Source: Bradyrhizobium barranii subsp. apii (GTDB lineage Bacteria; Pseudomonadota; Alphaproteobacteria; Rhizobiales; Xanthobacteraceae). From it: a stretch of 64,000 nucleotides of DNA. Of the stretch, positions 1 to 8,857 are shown one piece after another. The notes below the pieces were generated by a model that did not search any database, was not told the DNA's origin, and saw nothing but the letters and a program-made list of their open reading frames with translations. Position 1 is the first letter of the stretch. Each line of letters begins with the position of its first letter. Both the position numbers and the translations under genes were made by a program. Location of the stretch: assembly GCF_011516635.5 (NCBI RefSeq), contig NZ_CP096256.1, positions 62,001 through 126,000 of the forward strand, in the 5' to 3' direction.

Positions 1-520
1 ATAGCTCGGCTGGCGTCACTTCCGGTTTTTTGAAGCGTTCGCGCATACGCCGAATGGCTGCAACGGCGCGAGCTTCGTCGAGTGCGATAGTATCCGCAAT
101 GAAAGCATCGGCGGATTTCGCTTCCATATTCAGGTCGGAAAGAACTGCCGGCGGAAAATCTTTAAGGTTCTCCGTTACGATCATTGCGGCTTGCGTCTTG
201 GCCGCCGCAGCAACCACGTGGCGATCGCCGGAATCGGGCAGACCCGTCGCAACCGGCAGGAAGTTATCAAAATCCGTGACCATGGCGTCTTCAAAGGCAG
301 CTTCCATGCTGGCCCGCGCCCGCTCTGCGCGCGCCGTCGCATCCTCAAAGCCCTTGCCGGTCAAAATTTCTTCAATAGCTGCTTTTGTCTCATCCAGGAC
401 ACGAGTCGACCAGCGGAGGCGGAAAAATTCCGCCTCCGCCAAGGAGAGCAGCAAGTTCCTTTTGAGCGCGCTTGCAAGTGAGCAAGCGTCGACGAATGCG
501 GTGAAACGATTCGCAAACAA
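1..520 (-). CDS. PIN-domain toxin (partial, C-terminus outside window)
   Basis: A minus-strand reading frame beginning at a TTG (520-518) gives a PIN-fold protein of at least 173 residues that runs off the left edge. The start reads FANRFTAFVDACSL, matching the first PIN strand with its catalytic Asp. RVLDETKAAIEE supplies the conserved acidic residue, and DSGDRHVVAAAAK followed by IVTENLKDFP is the usual C-terminal PIN block. PIN proteins of this kind are Mg-dependent RNases and often toxins. The TTG lies just after the stop of the upstream HTH gene (523-525), with GGAG 8-12 bases before it, so the two are probably translationally coupled. The pairing with an excisionase-like HTH antitoxin is a known toxin-antitoxin arrangement. 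The substrate is not predictable. Confidence 0.8.
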   Translation of the reverse strand, partial: MFANRFTAFVDACSLASALKRNLLLSLAEAEFFRLRWSTRVLDETKAAIEEILTGKGFEDATARAERARASMEAAFEDAMVTDFDNFLPVATGLPDSGDRHVVAAAAKTQAAMIVTENLKDFPPAVLSDLNMEAKSADAFIADTIALDEARAVAAIRRMRERFKKPEVTPAEL

Positions 521-522
521 GC

Positions 523-981
523 TTACAGATGCTCCGCGTCCAGCTCGGCGAGATTCGCAAGCGCGTTACTTCGCTTCTCATCACGCGTGCGCTTATAGGC
601 GAATAGGTCCTCCGCCTTAATCCTGCGATGACGGCCCACTGTCACGTGCTGAATTTCGTTCTTCTCAAGCAACGAGACCAGAAACGGACGTGAGACATTT
701 AGGATGTCGGCAGCTTGCTGAGTGGTCAACATCTCATGCACAGGCACGAGCGTCACCGCATCGCCGCGACCGATATGTCGAAGCAATTCCATTAAAAGGC
801 TCGACAGGGCCGGCGACAAGGTTATCTCAGCAGCCTTCTGGGCATCGTCGAGCACGCGTAGCTTGGCATCTCCCGTCGCATGCGACGCGAGTATCTGACG
901 AAGCTGGTTGGCTGCCGCCTTCTCGCTCGCGGAAGGCAGGCGAGTACCTCCCAGCTCTTCGGCGTAGGCTAGCATTGTCAT
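523..981 (-). CDS. HTH (excisionase-like) antitoxin of the PIN toxin
   Basis: 152-residue protein starting at ATG 981 with GGGGAAG upstream. The open frame extends further upstream, but without a convincing ribosome site. Residues about 88-140 (MLTTQQAADILNVSRPFLV, then VGRHRRIKAEDLFAYK) form a helix-turn-helix of the excisionase/MerR-like class that binds DNA. The C-terminal tail (NALANLAELDAEHL) probably contacts the toxin. It is followed at once by the PIN toxin gene on the same strand, the usual antitoxin-first order. Likely role: neutralise the PIN RNase and repress the shared promoter. A six-base inverted repeat at 1015-1029, upstream of the start, is a candidate operator. Confidence 0.75.
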   Translation of the reverse strand: MTMLAYAEELGGTRLPSASEKAAANQLRQILASHATGDAKLRVLDDAQKAAEITLSPALSSLLMELLRHIGRGDAVTLVPVHEMLTTQQAADILNVSRPFLVSLLEKNEIQHVTVGRHRRIKAEDLFAYKRTRDEKRSNALANLAELDAEHL

Positions 982-1014
982 CGTTCTTCCCCTTTTATGG
1001 CTTTGTACATATGC

Positions 1015-1029
1015 TTTATTCGAAATAAA
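1015..1029 (-). promoter_or_regulatory. Candidate operator of the HTH/PIN pair
   Basis: TTTATT, three bases, AATAAA is a perfect inverted repeat about 35 bases before the antitoxin start in an AT-rich patch of otherwise GC-rich DNA. Autoregulation is typical of such antitoxins. Binding here is inference. Confidence 0.35.
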
Positions 1030-1158
1030 CGCAACAAGTGAAATAGACGAAACGCGCGAAAGTTCCAGGTGCGGGGCTCCCTCCCCTAAGCTGGGGTCGA
1101 TCCGGAGGAACCTTGGCGCTGCCGCGCCTGGCCGGCAAGGCAAAAGCGATTCTCGCAA

Positions 1159-2009
1159 AACTTTGGCTTGTCGCTAGCTAGGAATATGTTCTAAAATCTA
1201 TTTATGAGACCGGATGTTCATTGAAAATCAATGGGTTGTATGTTTTCTAGCCTCTTAAGACCTGCATAGTGCTATTTTACTTCAGGTAATTGCGTCCACC
1301 GTTTTCAACGACCAGATCAGCATCGCCATGAGCCTGAACGCCTTGGTGACTTCGCTCCTTGTCCCCTTCTCGTTGACCTGCGGGTGCGAGGACATCGCCG
1401 CTGCGATACCCCGAGGTTACTGCCTATCACCGGCATATCGAGGTCGATATTTTCTAGAGGGAATGGTGGTCCACGCCTATCGGCTTTGTTTTGTACACGT
1501 GCTTTGAGCGGCAACTTGCGTTAATTCCGAACGAATTGGCCGAAGATGCGCCCCATCGCTAGTGGCCCTGCTCGCGTTCGAAATTGACAGATTCGCCGAG
1601 GCAACCGGCAGCGTGCCACAACAGTAGGCTTTGCGTATCTCAATGCTCTACTGGTCCGGAAATCTCATTCGCTTGCCGCAGCTGCGTCTTTTCGTCGGGC
1701 CCATCGAACGTGCCCGAAGACGAGTGCGACGAGCGCGAAGATCCGCGAGCGGATGGCGATGCCCGCGTCGTGGTGGGTGTTCATGGCGTCCCGTCCCGAG
1801 GAGGTTTCGGGGTGGAGTTATAGAATTGGGGGTGCCCGCGTCGACTCGAGGATGTTGGCGCGCTGAGATCTCGCATGGCCGACGGCGTATCGGAGCAGGA
1901 GTGGATCGGTGTGATGTCACGGCTTTGCCGGCGGTAACAGTCCGCGAATGAAGTAATATGCGCTGCACGCGCAAGGCGCCGCCAGTGCCGCCCACGACAG
2001 CGCCCACTA
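1159..2009. other. Gene-poor stretch with a decayed minus-strand fragment
   Basis: No convincing intact gene. On the minus strand, 1413-1282 encodes a short fragment with protein-like composition (includes HPQVNEKGTRSEVTKAF, then FRLMAMLIWSLKTVDAIT) closed upstream by a stop, so it looks like the C-terminal relic of a lost gene that I do not recognise. The rest shows only short, unsupported open frames. Confidence 0.4.
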
Positions 2010-2045
2010 GAGCATTTTCCGACCGGAATGAATCGGGTGGGGATT
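2010..2045. mobile_element. Orphan left end of the IS630-family element
   Basis: About 36 bases match the left terminus of the IS630 element at 8097, starting GAGCATTTTCCGACCGGAA after a TA dinucleotide. One substitution is visible in the aligned part. No transposase follows, so this is a terminal relic next to the IS91-type pair. Confidence 0.65.
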
Positions 2046-2149
2046 GAACGAAGCCGCTGCCGCGGCGTAGGGGGCAAGGTGGCATAGATCGCCTCCTGGC
2101 TGAGAGGATGTGGGTGTTGGAGCCCACCCCCTCAGACAGGAGTATCGAG

Positions 2150-3010
2150 ATGGCCGATTTGAGCCCTCTTCGCCGCCGCATGATCGAAGACATGACCGTC
2201 CGCAATCTGTCGCCGGCGACGCAAAGATCCTACATCAGCGCGGTTTCGAAGTTCAGCCGCTATTTTGGCCGATCGCCTGACCGGTTAGAGCTGGAAGACG
2301 TCCGCGCCTTCCAGGTGCATTTGGTCTCGACCGGCATCTCATGGCCGGCGCTGAACCAGATCGTCTGTGCGCTACGGTTTTTCTACGGCGTCACGCTCGG
2401 CGAGGCGCTCATCCCAGAGCGCATTCCCTATGCGCGAGAACCGCGCAAGCTGCCGGTCGTTCTCAGCGCCGACGAAGTGGTTCAGTTTCTTGAAGCGGTA
2501 TCGAGCCTGAAGAGCCGCGCCGCGCTCACCACCGCCTATGCGGCCGGGCTCAGGGCCTCGGAGGTTGCGGGACTGCGGATCGAAGACATCGACAGCGCCC
2601 GCGGCGTCATCCAGGTGCGCCACGGCAAGGGCGCGAAGGATCGCAACGTGATGCTGTCGCCCCAGCTGCTGGGCATCCTGCGCACCTACTGGCGGCTCGC
2701 CCGGCCGCGGCTTTATCTGTTCCCTGGTCGTGACGAAGATCATCCGATCGATCAGACCGTGCTGCATGCCGCCTGCCGGTCGGCGGTGAAGGCTGCGGGC
2801 CTGACCAAGCGCGTCACGCCGCACACGCTGCGCCACAGCTTCGCGACACATCTTCTCGAGAACGGAACCGATATCCGGATCATCCAGGTCTTGCTCGGGC
2901 ACAATAATTTGTCGTCGACAGCGCGCTACACGCAGGTCGCCACCGATACGATCCGAGCGACGCAGAGCCCGCTCGATCGCCTGTCGCTGGAGGTGACGCC
3001 ACCTGGATGA
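2150..3010 (+). CDS. IS91-associated tyrosine recombinase (copy 1)
   Basis: 286-residue tyrosine recombinase. I chose ATG 2150 because CAGGAG lies 7 bases upstream. The N-terminal SAM-like core-binding domain (about 1-95) is followed by the catalytic domain with Arg135 (GLRASE), Lys160 (HGKGAKDR), His225-x-x-Arg228 (HTLRH), His251 (LGHNN) and Tyr260 (TARYTQ), so the active site is complete. The stop overlaps the ATG of the IS91 transposase (ATGA at 3007-3010), indicating co-translation. IS91-family elements often carry a small recombinase gene beside the HUH transposase. Its role is probably accessory (resolution or regulation). A second, clearly diverged pair lies at 31082-33183. Confidence 0.85.
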   Translation: MADLSPLRRRMIEDMTVRNLSPATQRSYISAVSKFSRYFGRSPDRLELEDVRAFQVHLVSTGISWPALNQIVCALRFFYGVTLGEALIPERIPYAREPRKLPVVLSADEVVQFLEAVSSLKSRAALTTAYAAGLRASEVAGLRIEDIDSARGVIQVRHGKGAKDRNVMLSPQLLGILRTYWRLARPRLYLFPGRDEDHPIDQTVLHAACRSAVKAAGLTKRVTPHTLRHSFATHLLENGTDIRIIQVLLGHNNLSSTARYTQVATDTIRATQSPLDRLSLEVTPPG

Positions 3011-4257
3011 CCCGCAGCGGGATGCGGGTCATGACCCGCTCCGACATCCGCTCCAACAGGCCCGCCATCGAGATTGCCGATATTCTGCGCCGGCATGGCG
3101 ACGCCTATCGCCGTGTACATGCCGGTCATCTGGGGCGGGTCGAGCGGCGCGTGATGAGCGCGATCGTTGCGTGCCGGACCGAGGCGCTCGGCGGCCACAT
3201 GCAGGCTTGCGACGACTGCGGCACGACACGCGTTGCCTATAATTCCTGCCGCAATCGGCACTGTCCGAAGTGTCAGGGGAGAGCCCGAGCCGCGTGGCTC
3301 GCCGCGCGTCAAGCCGACCTGCTTCCGGTTCCCTATTTCCACGTCGTCTTTACACTTCCCGCACCGATCGCCGCGATCGCTTTCCAGAACAAGGCCGTCG
3401 TCTATGCCATCCTGTTCAAGGCTGCCGCCGAGGCGATGACGACGCTCGCCGCCAATCCACGCCGGCTCGGCGGTGCGATCGGCGGCGTCGCCGTCCTCCA
3501 CACCTGGGGACAGACGCTGATGCATCATCCCCACGTCCATTGCGTCGTTCCGGGTGGCGGCCTCTCGCCCGATGGCGCGCGCTGGACCGCTTGCCGACCG
3601 AACTTCTTCCTGGCCGTCAAACCGTTGTCCAGACTATTTCGCACACTTTTTCTCAAACGTCTGTCGGCAGCCTTCAACTCCGGTGCCTTGCGTTTCTTCG
3701 GCGATCTCGGAGCTCTGGCCGAGCCGGCTGCCTTTGCGGCCCACCTCGACGCCATGCGACGCATCAACTGGGTTGCTTACGCCAAGCGGCCCTTCGGCGG
3801 ACCCGCACAGGTCCTGGCCTATCTCGGCCGCTACACCCATCGCGTCGCGATCGCCAACAGCCGGCTCGTCGCACTCGACGACGATCATGTCGCCTTCTCA
3901 TGGAAGGACTATCGCCAAAACAGCGCGACAAAGATCATGAATCTCAAGCCCGATGAGTTCATTCGCCGTTTCCTGCTTCATACGCCGCCTGACGGCTTCC
4001 ACCGCATCCGCCACTTCGGCTTCATGGCCAACCGCCATCGCGCTGCCAAGCTCGCCCTTTGCCGCGAACTTCTCGATCATGAGCGAACAGCCCCAAACGA
4101 TGGCCAGCCGTCGCCTGTGGATTCGGAGGCTCAAACCTGGGCCGAGGTTCCTGCCTGTCCCGATTGTGGTGGCGTCATGCGCATCATTGAGCGCTTTCGA
4201 CATAGCTTCAGACGCCCCAGCCCTCGAACATCACCGTTCCGATGCGACACATCGTGA
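3007..4257 (+). CDS. IS91-family transposase (copy 1)
   Basis: 416-residue IS91-type rolling-circle transposase. The first ATG overlaps the recombinase stop; a later start at 3025 is possible. The N-terminus carries a zinc-binding cluster (CDDCGTT, then SCRNRHCPKCQ). The HUH-like metal motif is HHPHVHCV, and the region VLAYLGRYTHRVAIANSR holds the conserved tyrosine block. Such enzymes nick one strand through a Tyr and move DNA by rolling-circle replication, sometimes mobilising adjacent sequence. The C-terminus (CPDCGGVMRIIERF) also looks metal-binding. The length is normal and no frameshift is seen, so the gene may be active. The downstream flank is immediately occupied by the IS21 element at 4284. 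Confidence 0.88.
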   Translation: MTRSGMRVMTRSDIRSNRPAIEIADILRRHGDAYRRVHAGHLGRVERRVMSAIVACRTEALGGHMQACDDCGTTRVAYNSCRNRHCPKCQGRARAAWLAARQADLLPVPYFHVVFTLPAPIAAIAFQNKAVVYAILFKAAAEAMTTLAANPRRLGGAIGGVAVLHTWGQTLMHHPHVHCVVPGGGLSPDGARWTACRPNFFLAVKPLSRLFRTLFLKRLSAAFNSGALRFFGDLGALAEPAAFAAHLDAMRRINWVAYAKRPFGGPAQVLAYLGRYTHRVAIANSRLVALDDDHVAFSWKDYRQNSATKIMNLKPDEFIRRFLLHTPPDGFHRIRHFGFMANRHRAAKLALCRELLDHERTAPNDGQPSPVDSEAQTWAEVPACPDCGGVMRIIERFRHSFRRPSPRTSPFRCDTS

Positions 4258-4297
4258 GCCAAGTCATGTCGTGCACGACGATCTGCATGTTTCGCGG

Positions 4298-4377
4298 GAT
4301 CGTGAGCACGGATTTCAGGGGATCGTGAGCAGAGATTTCAGACGATCGTGAGCACGGATTTCGCGGGATCGTGAGCA
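4298..4377. repeat. IS21 left terminal repeats (4 x 23-base period)
   Basis: Four copies of GATCGTGAGCA start at 4298, 4321, 4344 and 4367, separated by exactly 23 bases, with ATTTC-type spacers. These are transposase (IstA) binding repeats by analogy with other IS21 elements. Confidence 0.8.
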
Positions 4378-5438
4378 GCTTTTCAGCAACTCAGCCCGCT
4401 TCGGCCGACAACTCAACCGGCTTAGGAACTGCCTCGTCAGTGAACGAGGAAGGCCGATGCCCACCCAGAGATTGTCGATGCGCCGGATCAAAGAGGTTCT
4501 CCGCTTAAAACATGTTCAAGGCTTGCCGGAGCGAGCCATCGCGCGCACCTTGGGCATCAGCAACGGCGCCGTGCACAGCTATCTACGCCGAGCCGGGGCT
4601 GCCGGGCTGAAGTGGCCGTTGCCGGCCGGAATGAGCGACGAGGACCTGGAGCTGCTGCTTTTCCCGGCGCCGAGGCCTGCGTCGCAGAGCCCCCAGCGGG
4701 CCGTTCCCGACTGGGGCTATGTCGACAAGGAGCTGCGCCGACGCAACGTGACCCGTCGGCTGCTGTGGGACGAGTATCGCGCCACCCATCCCGATGGCTT
4801 CGGCTACACCTGGTTCTGCACGACGTACGAGGCCTGGAAGGGGCGAGCCCGGCCTTCGATGCGGCAGACGCATCTGGGCGGCGAGAAGGTTTTCGTGGAT
4901 TTCGCCGGCGACACCATCGACGTCATCGATCCCTCAAACGGGGAAGTGCAGTCGATGAAGCTGTTCGTCGCGGCGATGGGCGCCTCCAACTATACCTATG
5001 CCGAAGCCTGTCCAAGCGAGGGGCTCGCCGACTGGATCCGGGTCCACATCAATCTTTTCGCCTTCCTCGGCGGCGTGCCGACATTCGTAGTCTGCGACAA
5101 TCTCAAGGCCGCCGTCACCAATCCCGACCGCCACGATCCCGGCCTCAACCGAACCTATGCCGAGATGGCGAGCCATTACGGCACGGCCATTCTCGCAGCC
5201 CGGCCGCGGCGCCCAAAAGATAAGGCAAAGGTCGAAGTTGCGGTGCAAGTCGCCCAGCGATGGATTCTGGCGCGGCTGCGCAACCAACGCTTCTTTTCGT
5301 TGGCGGAGCTGAACGCAGCCATCAAAACACTCGTCGTCGAACTCAATGCAAGGCAGATGCGCGACTTTGGCGCCAGTCGCGCCGAACTGTTCGCCGAGCT
5401 CGACAAGCCCAAGCTTACAAAGCTGCCGGACCAGGCTT

Positions 5439-6867
5439 GGGGATGTCCCGATCGCTGTTGAACTACGTCGGGTCGACGTTGCCGGAATGAATATTACGCA
5501 GCCCTCGTGACGTGGGCAACGGACTTGATTGTCATGCGATCGTGGTGAGCTTGAAGGGCCGCACGCAGAACCGACAATTGCTTATGCGCCTTCAATCGTC
5601 GGAAGCCCTTGTTGGCCTCGATCATACCGGCCGCGACCCATCGCAAGGCCATACCGGCATCCCGCCAGCGTTTAACGTTGCGCGTGACGCGGCGAATGGT
5701 GCCCATCATGTTCTCGGCGATATTGGTACAGGCGAGCGATCGGCGAAGCTCCTTCGGCAACTTCAACCGGACGACAGTCAGGATTTCGTCGAGGCCTTCG
5801 AGGATACTGGCCGCAACGCCGGGCCATTGCTGGTCGAGTCGACGCGCGAGATTGCGGATCAATTTTTCAGCCTTGTCGGCGTCATCGAGCTCCCAGGCCT
5901 GGCGCAGCACCCGGCGGGTGGCCGCATGATGCTCTTTCGGCAGGCGTTCCATGATGTTGCGCGCCTTGTGGATCTGGCAGCGCTGGATCGCAGCGGCCGA
6001 ACCGAAGGTGCGGCGGATCGCCTTCGACAACGCCTTCGCGCCGTCGGCGATGAACAGTCTTGGCACCGTCGGGTCGAGCCCGCGCGAGACCAGGTTGTCC
6101 AGCAGGGCCTGAACCGTTGCTGCATTCTCGGTCGCCCCTTCCACCAGCGCCAGCGGATGCTTGTTGCCTTCGCCGTCAACCCCGATCGCGGCCACCAGCA
6201 CGAGATCGTCGTCGAGATGCAGCCCGTCGATTTGGACCACCAGAAGGTCGAGCGCGGACAGATCGGCAGCCATGAAGTCGGCCAGCCGCGCCGCCGACAG
6301 AGCCACGAACCTCCGCGAGGCCGCCGACTTCGAAATCCCCGATCCGGGCGGTGCCGGCACGTCACCCTCGGGCAGCCGGACGGCGCGGCCGAACCGGCGC
6401 GTCGACACATTGATCAGCATCAGGTTCATCGCCCAGCGACCGAGCCAGTCCTCCTGCGCCGCCGTTTCCCAGCTCGGGATCGTGACCTCGCGGCCGTCCA
6501 TGCCCCGGACCCGCGGGCGACCGACCTCGATCTTGCCGCCGTGGAAACCGATCCGCCCCCGCGTTCGGCCCCAACGGTGCGCCCGCCGCGCCGCATCACG
6601 ACCGTGGCGCGGCCCGCAGGCCGCTGTCACATCCGCCTCCATCATCGTGCCGAGCGCCTCGATTCCTGCCGCAAGGCAGAACCGATCGAAGCTCGCTCGC
6701 ACTTCCGCAAATGATTTCTCCACAGCCCCGGTCGCCGGCCAACCAGCCGGTGTGATATCTCTCGTCATGGCGTTGCTCTCCTTTGTGGAATCAGCACCCC
6801 GAGCCTACCGGCTCAAGGTGGGCAACGCCGACCTCTTCAGAAATTCAACAGAACCCGGGACATCCCC
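5439..6867 (-). mobile_element. IS256-family element, copy 1
   Basis: 1429 bp with ends GGGGATGTCCCG...CGGGACATCCCC and a subterminal CTGTTGAA block. It is flanked by the 8-base target duplication CCAGGCTT (5431-5438 and 6868-6875). It is inserted in istA on the opposite strand. The second copy at 8858-10286 has exactly the same length. Confidence 0.92.
5494..6768 (-). CDS. IS256-family (mutator) transposase, copy 1
   Basis: 424-residue transposase of the IS256/MuDR type, complete. The DDE triad is visible as VVQIDGLHLDDD, LFIADGAKALSK and NIAENMMGTIRR, with the mid-domain RCQIHKARNIMERLP typical of the family. It differs from copy 2 at one residue I can see: EVGRPRVRG here, EVDRPRVRG in copy 2. 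The copies are therefore very recent, and at least one is presumably functional. The start ATG 6768 has GGAGAGCAACGCC just upstream. It catalyses excision and insertion with 8-9 base target duplications. Confidence 0.92.
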   Translation of the reverse strand: MTRDITPAGWPATGAVEKSFAEVRASFDRFCLAAGIEALGTMMEADVTAACGPRHGRDAARRAHRWGRTRGRIGFHGGKIEVGRPRVRGMDGREVTIPSWETAAQEDWLGRWAMNLMLINVSTRRFGRAVRLPEGDVPAPPGSGISKSAASRRFVALSAARLADFMAADLSALDLLVVQIDGLHLDDDLVLVAAIGVDGEGNKHPLALVEGATENAATVQALLDNLVSRGLDPTVPRLFIADGAKALSKAIRRTFGSAAAIQRCQIHKARNIMERLPKEHHAATRRVLRQAWELDDADKAEKLIRNLARRLDQQWPGVAASILEGLDEILTVVRLKLPKELRRSLACTNIAENMMGTIRRVTRNVKRWRDAGMALRWVAAGMIEANKGFRRLKAHKQLSVLRAALQAHHDRMTIKSVAHVTRAA

Positions 6868-8857
6868 CCAGGCTTACGCTTTCGCACGCTGGAAGCGATG
6901 CCGGATCGGCCCCGACTATCATATCGAGATCGATGGACACTGGTATTCCGCGCCGTATCGGCTCATCCGTGAGCTTGTCGACGCACGCATCGATGACAGA
7001 ACGGTCGAGATCTTCCACAACGGCCGCAGGATCGCCAGCCACGCCCGCGCGCCCAACCGGCGGGGCCACACCACCATCGCCGACCATATGCCCAGCGCCC
7101 ATCGGCGCTACGGTCAATGGACGCCCGCCGGAGTGATCGTCGCCGGCGAGCGGATCGGTCCGTCGACCGCCGCCTTCTTCCAGGCCGTGATCGCGGCCCG
7201 GCCGCATCCCGAGCAAGGCTTTCGCACCTGCCTCGGCATTCTGTCACTGGTCAAAAGCTACAGCGCGGAGCGCGTCGAAGCGGCCTGCCGGCGCGGCATT
7301 CTGATCAAGGCGCGATCCGTCGCCTCGATCCGCTCCATCCTCCAGAACGGTCTGGATCGTACCTTTCTCGACGAGCCCTCCGAACACCAACCCCTGCGCC
7401 ACGGCAACATCCGCGGCCGCGATTATTTTCACTGAAGCCAAGGAGACCTGTATGCTCAACCATCCCACCCACGAACGCCTGATCGAGCTCGGCTTGAGCG
7501 GCATGGCCAAGGCCTTCGAGGAGCAGCGACGATCGCCTGATCTCGAAGCCTTGCCGTTCGAAGATCGCATCGGCCTGCTGGTCGACCGGGAAGCGGCGGA
7601 ACGCGACACCAGGCGGCTCACCACGCGCCTCAAGCTGGCCTCGCTCCGCCAGAATGCCTGCGTGGAGGACGTCGATTTGCGCACGCCGCGGGGTATCGAC
7701 CGGGCCGTCTTCGCCAAGCTCGCCAGCGGCGACTGGATCGATCGCCACGAGAATTTGCTCATAACCGGGGCGACCGGATTGGGCAAAAGTTGGTTAGCCT
7801 GTGCCCTCGGCCACAAGGCCTGCCGAGATAATCGCTCGGTCCTCTATCACCGCGTCCCAAGATTGTTCGAAGCGTTGGGGCTCGCGCGGGGCGATGGACG
7901 TTATGCCCGCTTGCTCAAAACCCTTGGCCGCGCCCAGGTTCTGATTTTGGATGATTGGGGATTGTCGGTGCTCACCGCTGCCGAGCGGCGCGATCTACTG
8001 GAAATCCTTGACGATCGCCATGGCCGCTCCTCCACCATCGTAACCAGCCAACTCCCTGTGGACACATGGCACGAAGTTATCGGAGATCCCACGCTAGAGC
8101 ATTTTCCGACCGGAAAGAATCGGGTGGGGATTCCCAAAACGGCGCGAGTCAGATTCAAGCTGCATGCTGGCGAGGGAGGCCAGCATGTATGGCCAGGGCG
8201 CTTTCGGTTGATCTTCGCCAAAGGGTGGTAGCCGCGATTGACGGTGGCATGTCCTGTCGACAGGCTGCTGAGCGCTTTGGTGTCAGCGCGGCCAGTGCAA
8301 TCCGCTGGCGCGGTCGCCTCAAGAAAGTTGGCGACATCGTTCCTAAACGCCAGGGCGGTGACCGCAAATCGCAGCGCATCGAAGCGCATTCGCAATTGAT
8401 TCTGGAGGCGGTGACAGCGAGGCCGGATATCACGCTTGCCGAGTTGCGAGAACTGTTGAAACGTCGTGGAATATCGACTGGCATCGCGTCGCTCTGGCGT
8501 TTTTTCCAGCGCAGAAAGATCACACTTAAAAAAAGACAGCGCACGCCGCCGAGCAACGGCGCGGCGATATAAATGCCGCACGTGAGGAGTGGTTCGAAGG
8601 GCAAATCGACCTTGACCCTGAGCGTCTCGTCTTCATCGACGAAACCAGCGCCAACACCAAAATGGCGCGGCGTTACGGGCGCTCGCCACGCGGCGAGCGA
8701 TGTCGTGCAGCTATCCCACACGGACATTGGAAGACGACGACGTTCACCGCTGGATTGCGCTCCGACGGTCTGATCGCGCCGCTTGTTCTGGACGGTCCAA
8801 TGGATGGCGACGCTTTCCTGGCCTACGTCGAGCAATTGCTCGCCCCATCGCTGCGGC

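Larger units (their letters stand above)
4457..7435 (+). pseudogene. istA: istA transposase of the IS21 element, split by IS256
   Basis: The N-terminal part runs 4457-5438 and the C-terminal part 6876-7435, separated by IS256 copy 1 and its duplicated 8-base target. Rejoined, the frame is continuous (about 514 residues), normal for IstA. It has an N-terminal HTH (MRRIKEVLRLKHVQ, ARTLGISNGAVHSYL), a DDE core with VFVDFAGD, VVCDNLKAA and DKAKVEVAVQ, and a C-terminal DNA-binding tail. The disruption removes the C-terminal third from the same polypeptide, so the element cannot supply IstA itself. The downstream frame reads out of the IS256 end and is not an independent gene. Confidence 0.85.

Noticed and set aside
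30..620. Long plus-strand open frame at the left edge
   Set aside because: It is the antisense of the PIN toxin, which has a clear family signature on the minus strand.
1317..1514. 65-codon minus-strand frame
   Set aside because: Basic low-complexity translation without start signals; overlaps the relic fragment in another frame.
4298..4377. 23-base periodic repeats as a CRISPR array
   Set aside because: Units are 11 bases with near-constant spacers, at IS21 ends, and no cas gene is present.
5512..6714. 400-codon plus-strand frame inside IS256 copy 1 (and its mirror in copy 2 at 9011-10213)
   Set aside because: Antisense shadow of a GC-rich transposase gene; no protein-like motif.
6161..7435. 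424-codon plus-strand frame joining IS256 antisense to istA
   Set aside because: A chance read-through; only 6876-7435 is real coding sequence, belonging to split istA.
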